Source: a virus. Taken from it: 20,433 bases of DNA. The notes under the pieces were generated by a model. The model was not told where the DNA came from. It did not search any database and was given only the letters and a program-made list of their open reading frames with translations. Shown one piece after another: positions 1-7,337 of this stretch (the first letter of the stretch is position 1; each line of letters begins with the position of its first letter). The stretch is from positions 1-20,433 of IMG/VR virus record IMGVR_UViG_3300009059_000078. One strand, written 5' to 3'. The translations under genes were made by a program, and so were the position numbers.

Positions 1-2292
1 ACTTTAGGTGCCGGTACTACTGATGCCTGGTTATTCAATTATGGTGTTGGTATTGGTTCTACTCAAGTTCCTAATGGAGTTCGTTTGGCAGTCGGTGGAG
101 TTCATATTACCGATAGTCAAATTACCGCAACCAGATTTAATGGAACTGCTACAAATCTTGATATTAATGGATTACCTACTGTTACAGACCCTCAAAGTAG
201 TGATTTTATTGCTCTTTATGATGTAACTGGAAATGTTGTAGGAAAGGCAACGATACAGAATGCCGCTCTTCAGGGTGTTCAAGGTACTCAAGGACTCCAG
301 GGTACAGGAAATCAGGGTACTCAAGGTACTCAAGGAACACAAGGACTCCAGGGTACAGGAAATCAAGGAACTCAAGGATTACAGGGAACTCAAGGAACTC
401 AAGGACTCCAGGGTACAGGAAATCAGGGTACTCAAGGAACTCAAGGTACTCAAGGTACTCAAGGACTCCAGGGTACAGGAAATCAAGGTACTCAAGGTCT
501 TCAGGGTGCAAGTGATGGTGGATTTGTGGTATTTGATGACACCACAACAAATTCAAACTGGTATGTTGGAATTATTTCTGTCACATCAGGAATCGCCAAA
601 ACTGCTCAGGTTTCTTCAACAAAACTTCAATTCAATCCCTCTACTGGAGTACTTGGAATTGGTACAGTAATTGATATAATTCCTTATGATACTCTAAACT
701 CAGGCACCTTATCTTGGGAAGGTTCTGCTGGTCAGTTATTCAGTATTACAAATAATCTCACCAGTGGTTCTATCTTCTCTGTTAATGATGTTTCTGGTAT
801 TCCAAGTATCGATGTAGATGCGAATGGAACGATACAACTTGGACCTTATGGTGGAAATATAGGATTGGGAACAACCAATCCAACATCAAAACTTCACGTT
901 CAAGGAGATGTAAGAATTACCGGTGTTTCTACTTTCGGTGGATTGGTAGAACTTGATGGTGCTTTGAGAGATATCAATAATAATGTAGGTGCTGCCGGTA
1001 GTGTTTTAGTATCAACAGGTGCTGGAGTTTCTTGGACTACTCCTTTTGCTGCTGGACTTCAAGGACTACAAGGAACTCAAGGTCTTCAGGGAACTCAAGG
1101 ACTTCAAGGTCTAAGTAATCAAGGTGTTCAAGGTACTCAAGGATTGCAGGGACTTCAGGGACTTCAAGGTTCTGGTACTCAAGGTACTCAAGGACTTCAG
1201 GGTACTCAAGGATTGCAGGGAACTCAAGGACTTCAAGGTCTAAGTAATCAAGGTGTTCAAGGTACTCAAGGACTTCAGGGTACTCAAGGTGTTCAAGGAC
1301 TTCAAGGACTTCAGGGTTCTGGTACTCAAGGTACTCAAGGACTTCAAGGTACTCAAGGATTGCAGGGAACTCAAGGACTTCAAGGTCTAAGTAATCAAGG
1401 TGTTCAAGGTACTCAAGGACTTCAAGGTACTCAAGGATTGCAGGGAACTCAAGGACTTCAAGGTTCTGGTACTCAAGGTACTCAAGGTCTTCAGGGTACT
1501 CAAGGTCTTCAGGGTACTCAAGGACTTCAAGGTCTAAGTAATCAAGGTGTTCAAGGAACTCAAGGTCTTCAGGGTACTCAAGGACTTCAGGGTACTCAAG
1601 GACTTCAAGGTCTAAGTAATCAAGGTGTTCAAGGAACTCAAGGTCTTCAGGGTACTCAAGGACTTCAGGGTACTCAAGGACTACAGGGTACAAGTGATGG
1701 GGGGGTTACGGTATTTGATAACACCACAACAAATTCAAATTGGTATGTTGGAATTCTTTCTGTCACATCAGGAATTGCTAGAACTTCTTATATTTCTTCT
1801 ACAAAACTTGTATTCAATCCTTCATCCGGTAATCTTGGTATTGGAACCACAAATCCAACAACAACAGTATCCGTTGCTGGTTCTTTCACTGCAACTGATA
1901 CTCGTATCCAATCTCTTGCAGAAAAATCAATACGTGTAAGCGGAAATACTGTAAGTTTGGTTTATAATATTGGTGGTGGTAATATTGCTATTTGTACAAA
2001 TCCAACAGGACCAATCACACTGAATGTAACTGGTATTCCAACTGATAGTACTTTTGATAACAGTGTTCTTACATTTACAGTTGTTGCAATTCAAACTTCA
2101 ATTGGATATGCATGTACCACAGTAAATTTAAATGGTACTGCAAGAACTGTAAGATATCCTGGTTCTGTTGTCTCAACTGCTTCTACAACTTCTTATGATA
2201 TTTTTAACTTTACTGGCATTAACACAATAGGTTCTGCTAGTACTACTGCAAATTATCAAGTTCTTGGTATTGTGAATGGTAACTTCAAATGA
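1..2292 (+). CDS. Collagen-like tail fibre protein, 5' end outside window
   Basis: The reading frame is open from base 1, so this is the C-terminal part (about 763 residues) of a larger gene; the first start-like codon, TTG at 85, has no support as a real start. Order seen: a Gly/Thr-rich beta-type segment, a first Gly-X-Gln block (271-507), a non-repetitive module containing TTTNSNWYVGI, a segment with IGTTNPTSKLHV typical of phage fibres, a second and longer Gly-X-Gln block (1054-1689), a second copy of the NSNWYVGI module, and a beta-rich C-terminal domain. Cyanophage fibre and structural proteins commonly carry such GTQ/GLQ repeats, which are expected to form trimeric rods. The stop overlaps the start of the next gene (ATGA), so the two are probably co-translated. 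The assignment as a fibre is inference from composition and context; which fibre (long, short or whisker-like) cannot be told. Confidence 0.8.
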   Translation, partial: TLGAGTTDAWLFNYGVGIGSTQVPNGVRLAVGGVHITDSQITATRFNGTATNLDINGLPTVTDPQSSDFIALYDVTGNVVGKATIQNAALQGVQGTQGLQGTGNQGTQGTQGTQGLQGTGNQGTQGLQGTQGTQGLQGTGNQGTQGTQGTQGTQGLQGTGNQGTQGLQGASDGGFVVFDDTTTNSNWYVGIISVTSGIAKTAQVSSTKLQFNPSTGVLGIGTVIDIIPYDTLNSGTLSWEGSAGQLFSITNNLTSGSIFSVNDVSGIPSIDVDANGTIQLGPYGGNIGLGTTNPTSKLHVQGDVRITGVSTFGGLVELDGALRDINNNVGAAGSVLVSTGAGVSWTTPFAAGLQGLQGTQGLQGTQGLQGLSNQGVQGTQGLQGLQGLQGSGTQGTQGLQGTQGLQGTQGLQGLSNQGVQGTQGLQGTQGVQGLQGLQGSGTQGTQGLQGTQGLQGTQGLQGLSNQGVQGTQGLQGTQGLQGTQGLQGSGTQGTQGLQGTQGLQGTQGLQGLSNQGVQGTQGLQGTQGLQGTQGLQGLSNQGVQGTQGLQGTQGLQGTQGLQGTSDGGVTVFDNTTTNSNWYVGILSVTSGIARTSYISSTKLVFNPSSGNLGIGTTNPTTTVSVAGSFTATDTRIQSLAEKSIRVSGNTVSLVYNIGGGNIAICTNPTGPITLNVTGIPTDSTFDNSVLTFTVVAIQTSIGYACTTVNLNGTARTVRYPGSVVSTASTTSYDIFNFTGINTIGSASTTANYQVLGIVNGNFK
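271..507 (+). repeat. Collagen-like Gly-X-Gln repeat block 1
   Basis: About 79 residues of Gly-X-Gln triplets, mostly GTQ and GLQ, interrupted four times by the motif TGNQ. At DNA level this is a 9-nt unit of the type GGTACTCAA or GGACTCCAG. There is no proline or lysine in the block. It encodes part of the fibre rod; antisense open frames across it are artefacts of the repeat. Confidence 0.9.
508..664 (+). repeat. Duplicated post-collagen module, copy 1
   Basis: About 52 residues directly after block 1 (SDGG, TTTNSNWYVGI, SVTSGIA, SSTKL, FNPS, LGIGT). A clearly homologous copy follows block 2. Each rod therefore ends in the same kind of cap, suggesting a duplicated rod-plus-cap unit. Confidence 0.8.
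1054..1689 (+). repeat. Collagen-like Gly-X-Gln repeat block 2 with higher-order repeats
   Basis: 212 residues of Gly-X-Gln triplets. Superimposed is a higher-order pattern: five copies of GLSNQGVQGTQG alternate with three copies of GSGTQGTQG, giving long near-identical DNA segments. Such DNA is prone to unequal recombination that changes rod length. No proline or lysine occurs in the block. Confidence 0.9.
1690..1854 (+). repeat. Duplicated post-collagen module, copy 2
   Basis: Second copy of the SDGG / TTTNSNWYVGI / SVTSGIA / SSTKL / FNPS / LGIGT module, following collagen-like block 2. It contains a run of seven G bases (1699-1705), unusual in this AT-rich sequence. Confidence 0.8.
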
Positions 2293-2990
2293 GTTTTTTG
2301 AGTAAAAGTTTTGCTATTTCAACCACATATCCAAAAATTGTTACAAATGATCTTGTCTTAAATCTGGATGCAGGACAACAAAATTCTTATCGTGGTTCGG
2401 GAACCATCTGGACTGATTTGAGTGGTAATAGGAATAATGGAACTCTTATAAATGGACCGACTTACAGCAGCGCCAATGGAGGTCATTTGCTTTTTGATGG
2501 AACTAATGAACGTTTAGACCTAGATTCTGATTTGAATTTATCCACTAACACCGGATTTACTATGTGTTTGTTTTTACAACAAACAATTCCACAAACAGGT
2601 ACTGGATGGAACTATTTTTTCAATAGAATAGATCCATTTATTGAGATAGGAGCATATGGAACTGCAGGCACAACATTTTATTTTAAGGATAATAACATAC
2701 CTGTTGATGTTACCTCCGGAAATGTTACTACATCATGGTCTTATATTGCTTTTGGTACAAATCCAACCACAAGAACTCCTTTTATACACCGATTTAACTC
2801 CAGTGGATATGCCTTAACTACAAGTGCAACGGCATTTTCTAATACAACATTATCATTTAGAACGATGTTTACTGGTGCGGCGGCCAACTATGCAGCAAAA
2901 GTCGCTACTATTCAGGCATACAACAGAGTACTCACCGCAACAGAAGTCACACAAAACTTCAACGCTCTTCGTAGGCGTTTCGGTATATGA
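2289..2990 (+). CDS. LamG/concanavalin-like jelly-roll structural protein
   Basis: 233 residues. The segment LVLNLDAG, then TIWTDLSGN and NNGTL, and the ending IQAYNRVLTATEV are typical of LamG-like (concanavalin A fold) domains in cyanophage fibre-associated proteins, which often end with a short basic tail like the LRRRFGI seen here. The start ATG overlaps the stop of the fibre gene (ATGA), indicating translational coupling and probably a partner of the fibre, for example a tip or receptor-binding adhesin. The domain fold is recognised from motifs; the carbohydrate-binding role is inference. No terminator is evident behind it. Confidence 0.7.
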   Translation: MSFLSKSFAISTTYPKIVTNDLVLNLDAGQQNSYRGSGTIWTDLSGNRNNGTLINGPTYSSANGGHLLFDGTNERLDLDSDLNLSTNTGFTMCLFLQQTIPQTGTGWNYFFNRIDPFIEIGAYGTAGTTFYFKDNNIPVDVTSGNVTTSWSYIAFGTNPTTRTPFIHRFNSSGYALTTSATAFSNTTLSFRTMFTGAAANYAAKVATIQAYNRVLTATEVTQNFNALRRRFGI

Positions 2991-3029
2991 CCCCCATCGC
3001 TACCGAGTACGACCTGCCAGAACCATCTA

Positions 3030-3058
3030 TTGACACTTAAGAACTAATCTGTTATAAT
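3030..3058 (+). promoter_or_regulatory. Consensus sigma70-type promoter upstream of the glycan module
   Basis: TTGACA (3030-3035), a 17-bp spacer and TATAAT (3053-3058) match the bacterial housekeeping consensus exactly. It lies in the gap between the fibre genes and the module starting at about 3147, so the module can be read early by host RNA polymerase, independently of the late fibre genes. Confidence 0.85.
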
Positions 3059-3146
3059 AAATTTTATGATTGTGAGTATATGATGCATCCATTTTATAAT
3101 TACACTATTGATAAATTTACTGAGAAATAATACTTTATTAATTATT

Positions 3147-4127
3147 ATGTTTATGAACTTTGTAAAACTTGCCTTGGAAAATGGTGGAATCGTAAAACCA
3201 TTAATGATTCCTTCAGAAGATTTTATGGGACCTTCTCTAACCAATCCATCAATATTGGTTGTGGATGGAAGTATCATAGTTAATATCCGAAATATAAATT
3301 ATACTTTATATCATTCGGAGTTGGATAGATTTGAGCATATATGGGGACCTATGGTGTATATTCATCCAGAAAATGATATGCATCTTCGTACTTGGAATTA
3401 TGTTGCACAATTAGATGGAGATTTAAATATTATACATTATTCTAAAATTGATACTTCAAGATTTGATACATACGAACCACAATGGGAATTTGTTGGATTG
3501 GAAGATGGTCGCTTAATACATTGGAATGATAAGATATATCTTTGTGGAGTGAGAAGAGATTTGGATACGATTGGGACTGGAAGAATGGAAATTTCAGAAC
3601 TTGAATTTGCTGATGATAAAGTCATAGAAGTATCAAGATTTAGAATTCCAGGACCACCTCCGGATAATGAGTATTGTATGAAGAATTGTACTCCTATAGA
3701 GGATAAACCTTTTCATCTAATGAAATGGACTAATTCTACTTGTATTATGAAGTTCAATCCAAATGGTGAAGAAACTCAGGTATTTGAAACTAATCAATAT
3801 ACTCCAGGATTTAATGATATGAGAGGTGGGTCTCAAGTCATTAAATATAAGGATGGATATCTAACCATCATTCACGAAACACAATTGTATAGTTCTGAAT
3901 TGGGAAGAAAGAATGGTACATACCGACATAGATTTGTATATTGGGATAGTGAGTTTAAGTCTCAAAAATTTTCTAAACTATTTTCATTCTTAAATATGAA
4001 AGTAGAATTTTGTTGTGGTTTAGCAAAATATAATAATAGTTATTTGATTACTTTTGGTGCGGTAGATAATGCCGCTTATGTTTTAAAAATTTCAGAATCT
4101 TTTTTGGAGGACTTTATCAATGAATGA
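3147..4127 (+). CDS. Beta-propeller glycosidase-like protein (GH130/GH43-like)
   Basis: 326 residues from ATG 3147; ATG 3153 is equally possible and an in-frame TTG lies at 3108, and no Shine-Dalgarno helps decide. The chain has repeated beta-strand/turn segments with evenly spaced aromatic residues, and the motif GLEDGRLI near residue 116. That motif resembles the G-x-E-D-x-R signature of five-bladed propeller glycosidases and mannoside phosphorylases (GH130 and relatives). No signal peptide is evident, so it would act in the cytoplasm or be packaged. It is first in a plus-strand module; its stop overlaps the next start by 8 bp. The propeller assignment is moderate; substrate and even catalytic activity are unknown. 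It could be a sugar-binding or inactive relative. Confidence 0.5.
   Translation: MFMNFVKLALENGGIVKPLMIPSEDFMGPSLTNPSILVVDGSIIVNIRNINYTLYHSELDRFEHIWGPMVYIHPENDMHLRTWNYVAQLDGDLNIIHYSKIDTSRFDTYEPQWEFVGLEDGRLIHWNDKIYLCGVRRDLDTIGTGRMEISELEFADDKVIEVSRFRIPGPPPDNEYCMKNCTPIEDKPFHLMKWTNSTCIMKFNPNGEETQVFETNQYTPGFNDMRGGSQVIKYKDGYLTIIHETQLYSSELGRKNGTYRHRFVYWDSEFKSQKFSKLFSFLNMKVEFCCGLAKYNNSYLITFGAVDNAAYVLKISESFLEDFINE
4106..4110 (+). promoter_or_regulatory. Strong Shine-Dalgarno for the 1071-residue gene
   Basis: GGAGG nine bases before ATG 4120, inside the end of the propeller gene. It fixes the start and indicates efficient coupled translation; most core genes in the window have no such site. Confidence 0.75.
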
Positions 4128-7100
4128 ATTAGTATTATTTGCAACTGATACGGAAAATCCTGAAAAAAATTATAACCTTGCCGAATGGTATGATAATCAG
4201 GGACATAATGCATCCGCACATACTTATTATTTGAGGGCAGCAGAAAGAGCAGAAAATAAACTCCTTGCTTATACATCACTTCTTCGTGCATCAATTTCTT
4301 GTAGAAAACAAGCAACAAGAGAAGTGACGGAAAAATCATTAATTCATAGTGCCTTGTCCATTCTACCGGAAAGACCAGAAGCATATTATTTCTTATGTTT
4401 AATCTATGAAAAAAAACAAGAATGGGATCAAGTTTATACTTATTCTATCCTTGGTTTAAATTGTTATGATAAAGAAATTGAACCAATTAATATTCCAGAC
4501 TATGAAGGAAGATATCTTTTAGTATATCAAAAAGCAATTTCTTCTTGGTGGTGGGGTAAGATGAAAGAATCTAGAGATTTATTTCATTCCCTTGTTGATG
4601 AATATTGGAACGATATGAATTCTGAATATCGGTTCTTGGTTGAAGATAAAATTATGCATATTGGTCTTGGACCAAATTCTCAATCTGCAGTATATTTTGA
4701 TAAGACAAAATTTAATCAATTGAGATTTAAGTTTAAAAATTCTGATACAATCGAAAAAAATTATTCACAAGTTCTTCAGGATATATTCGTTCTTTCTGTA
4801 TTGAACGGAAAAAACAATGGAACTTTTCTTGAAATAGGAGGAGCAAAACCCTTTGATAGAAACAATACCGCTCTTTTAGAAGAGAAATTTAACTGGAGAG
4901 GTGTTTCAATTGAATTAGATGAAACATTTGTAAAAGAATATACGAAAGAAAGACCAAAAACTAAAGTATTGAATCAAGATGCTTTGGATATAAATTATGA
5001 AAAACTCCTAAAGGAAAATTTTCAAGAAACCGCAATTGATTATCTTCAACTGGACATAGAACCAGCAAGAAATACTTATGAATGTATGTTAAAAATACCA
5101 TTTGATAAGTATAAATTTGCGGTTATTACTTATGAACACGATTATTATATTGATGTGACCAGATCATATCGTCAAAAATCAAGAGATTTCTTGAAAAGCA
5201 AAGGATATGTTTTAGTTGTTAATGATATATCTCCAGATGGAATTTCTTCATTTGAAGATTGGTGGGTTCATCCTGATTTAGTGAATGAACGAATTATTAA
5301 TATTATGAAAGATAAAAATGAAGATACAAAAAATGCAGAAGATTATATTTTTTGTAATAAATTTTATTCCGAGTTTGAAACTGACAAATATCTGCGTGAA
5401 AATTTTTTCCCAGATTTAGGTTATAAGGGGATAATGGTTGAAGTTGGTGCTGGACCTCAAGAATTCATAAGCAACTCGAAACATTTTAGAAATTATGGAT
5501 GGAGAACAATTGCAGTCGAACCTAATCCAAAATTTGTAAAGCAGCACAGAGATAATAATAGTGAAGTATATCAGTATGCTTGTTCTAATGAAGAGAAAGA
5601 AACAACTTTTACTATCAATTACAATAACGATAATTGGTACTCTCAAGAAAATGATGAGGTGAGTTTTTCTTCACTGGGAATAAAGTATGATAATGTTCCG
5701 GAGCATAATACTCAAGAAGTTATTGAAGTACAGACGATTAAACTGAATACTTTATTGGATAAAATAGATGTAAGCAGTATTGATATATTATCAATAGATA
5801 CTGAGGGTTGGGAACTTGAAGTTATGATGGGTTTTGACCAAGAAAAATATCTTCCGAAGGTAATTGTATTGGAAAATTTTCAAAATAATTTAAATTACGA
5901 ACCTTTTATGAATGATAGAAATTATATAAAACATTCTCAACTTGGATATAATGAAATTTATGTGAGAGAAAAGTTGACTTCGGAAGAAAATGAAAAAAAA
6001 GAGAGTGAAGTTATTTCTAATTATCCAACTGCTCCAGAATTTGATTGGGGAAATCTTAGTGAAGAATATGTGCAATTATTTACGAATGAAAATTTTGTTC
6101 ATAGAACATATGAAAAACATCAAGAGGTAAAACCTAATGATATCGTGTTTGATTTTGGTGCGAACTATGGATCATTTACTTATTCAATTTTAGATAAAAA
6201 ACCAAAAGAAGTTTATTGTATTGAACCATCTAATACTATTATAGATTCTTTACTAAAAAATGTTTCTCACGGTCCAGTGACTTTTATTAATAAAGCAATT
6301 TCGGATAAAGAAGAAATAAAATCAATACCCGAAAATGGAGTTTATATATATGACCATGAAGGAAATTCATATTCTACAACTACATTTGAACAAATTATTA
6401 AGGAGTATAATATTTCTAAAATTGATTTCTTAAAATTCGATTGTGAGGGTGGGGAGTATTCAATCTTTACAAAGGATAATTATGAATTCATTCGAAATAA
6501 TGTTACAAATTTTGCCGGCGAATGGCATATTAATGATCATCAAAATGCTGTAGAGCGATTTATTGAATTTCGTAATTTGTATTTGAATGATTGTTCAGAT
6601 CTTCATGTATATGAAAGGAATGGTAAAGATGTAACTAAAGATATTTTTAATGATCAATACTTGTATGATTTTAGAGACTGGTGGAAACCTACTTGTCTTG
6701 GTCAGTTTATGATTTATTTTTCATATGGATCCACATCTAAGTTTGATTTAATGACAAATTCAAAATCAACCTCATGGATTGTAGATAATTTTTATGATAA
6801 TCCGGATGAAATTCGTAAATTTGCATTAGAACAAGAATTTGCCGAGGGTGGATATGGCAGAGGTTTTATTGGAAGACGCACAGAACAGCAATTTTTATTC
6901 CCAAATCTCAAAGAAAAATTTGAAGAAATTATAGGCAGAAAAATAACTGCTTGGCAAGAGCACGGAATGAACGGAAGATTTCAAATTGCTTGGTCAGGAG
7001 AACCACTGGTTTATCACTGCGACAGTCAAAAGTGGGGAGGAATGTTATATCTGACTCCTAACGCACCTTTTCAGTGCGGAACTACATTATATGCCCATAA

Positions 7101-7335
7101 GCAAACGAGAGCACGAACTTATTATGAGGAAGGTTGGGATGCTGCCTGGAAAGATATTCCTGGAGAATGTCATTTAGATGGAACTCCTTGGGAACCCGTG
7201 GATGTTCTTGGAAATGTATACAATCGCCTTGTAATTTTTGATGCGAGTGCTATTCATTCTGCCTCCGAATATTTTGGAACAGTTATGGAAAATGCAAGAC
7301 TATGGCAAATGTTTTTCTTCGATACGGAGGACTAA
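4120..7335 (+). CDS. TPR - three FkbM methyltransferases - DUF6445-like dioxygenase fusion
   Basis: 1071 residues. An N-terminal TPR-like helical region (about 1-120; AEWYDNQGH, AYYFLCLIYE) is followed by three class I SAM-dependent methyltransferase domains of FkbM type. Domain 1: FLEIGGA near 236 and LQLDIEPA. Domain 2: MVEVGAGP near 438 and SIDTEGWELE near 560. Domain 3: VFDFGANYGS near 676 and KFDCEGGEYS near 773. The C-terminus (about 883-1071) resembles the DUF6445 2-oxoglutarate/Fe(II) dioxygenase-like family, with a possible metal triad H966-x-D968 and H1046, and R1060 for 2OG. FkbM enzymes O-methylate sugars or small molecules. The start is set by GGAGG at 4106-4110. The protein probably works with the GT25 protein that follows, on one glycan or glycoprotein. 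Family calls are by motif; substrate and order of reactions are unknown. Confidence 0.7.
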   Translation: MNELVLFATDTENPEKNYNLAEWYDNQGHNASAHTYYLRAAERAENKLLAYTSLLRASISCRKQATREVTEKSLIHSALSILPERPEAYYFLCLIYEKKQEWDQVYTYSILGLNCYDKEIEPINIPDYEGRYLLVYQKAISSWWWGKMKESRDLFHSLVDEYWNDMNSEYRFLVEDKIMHIGLGPNSQSAVYFDKTKFNQLRFKFKNSDTIEKNYSQVLQDIFVLSVLNGKNNGTFLEIGGAKPFDRNNTALLEEKFNWRGVSIELDETFVKEYTKERPKTKVLNQDALDINYEKLLKENFQETAIDYLQLDIEPARNTYECMLKIPFDKYKFAVITYEHDYYIDVTRSYRQKSRDFLKSKGYVLVVNDISPDGISSFEDWWVHPDLVNERIINIMKDKNEDTKNAEDYIFCNKFYSEFETDKYLRENFFPDLGYKGIMVEVGAGPQEFISNSKHFRNYGWRTIAVEPNPKFVKQHRDNNSEVYQYACSNEEKETTFTINYNNDNWYSQENDEVSFSSLGIKYDNVPEHNTQEVIEVQTIKLNTLLDKIDVSSIDILSIDTEGWELEVMMGFDQEKYLPKVIVLENFQNNLNYEPFMNDRNYIKHSQLGYNEIYVREKLTSEENEKKESEVISNYPTAPEFDWGNLSEEYVQLFTNENFVHRTYEKHQEVKPNDIVFDFGANYGSFTYSILDKKPKEVYCIEPSNTIIDSLLKNVSHGPVTFINKAISDKEEIKSIPENGVYIYDHEGNSYSTTTFEQIIKEYNISKIDFLKFDCEGGEYSIFTKDNYEFIRNNVTNFAGEWHINDHQNAVERFIEFRNLYLNDCSDLHVYERNGKDVTKDIFNDQYLYDFRDWWKPTCLGQFMIYFSYGSTSKFDLMTNSKSTSWIVDNFYDNPDEIRKFALEQEFAEGGYGRGFIGRRTEQQFLFPNLKEKFEEIIGRKITAWQEHGMNGRFQIAWSGEPLVYHCDSQKWGGMLYLTPNAPFQCGTTLYAHKQTRARTYYEEGWDAAWKDIPGECHLDGTPWEPVDVLGNVYNRLVIFDASAIHSASEYFGTVMENARLWQMFFFDTED
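7326..7330 (+). promoter_or_regulatory. Shine-Dalgarno that decides the GT25 gene start
   Basis: GGAGG seven bases before ATG 7338. It rules out the upstream in-frame ATG at 7302, which lies inside the preceding gene and lacks a site. Confidence 0.75.
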
Positions 7336-7337
7336 TA

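Noticed and set aside
271-1689. Direct repeats that might suggest a CRISPR array
   Set aside because: The repeats are 9-nt coding units of Gly-X-Gln with no unique spacers.
1037-1693. Long antisense open frame across the collagen-like repeat
   Set aside because: It is the mirror of the sense repeat (rich in EVLEYLE-like units); it has no promoter, ribosome site or independent features.
2985-3030. Possible terminator after the LamG-like gene (CGGTA ... TACCG)
   Set aside because: The stem is only 5 bp with a loop of about 15 nt and no T run.
3080-3130. Tiny 16-residue frame in the leader after the 3030 promoter
   Set aside because: Too short and without distinctive sequence; probably chance in an AT-rich leader.
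4120-7335. 2OG-Fe(II)-like domain as a prolyl hydroxylase for the collagen-like fibre
   Set aside because: The repeats contain no proline, so classical prolyl hydroxylation of the rod is not possible.
7302-7337. Earlier in-frame ATG for the GT25 protein
   Set aside because: It lies inside the preceding gene with no ribosome site, while ATG 7338 has GGAGG at ideal spacing and begins the conserved domain.
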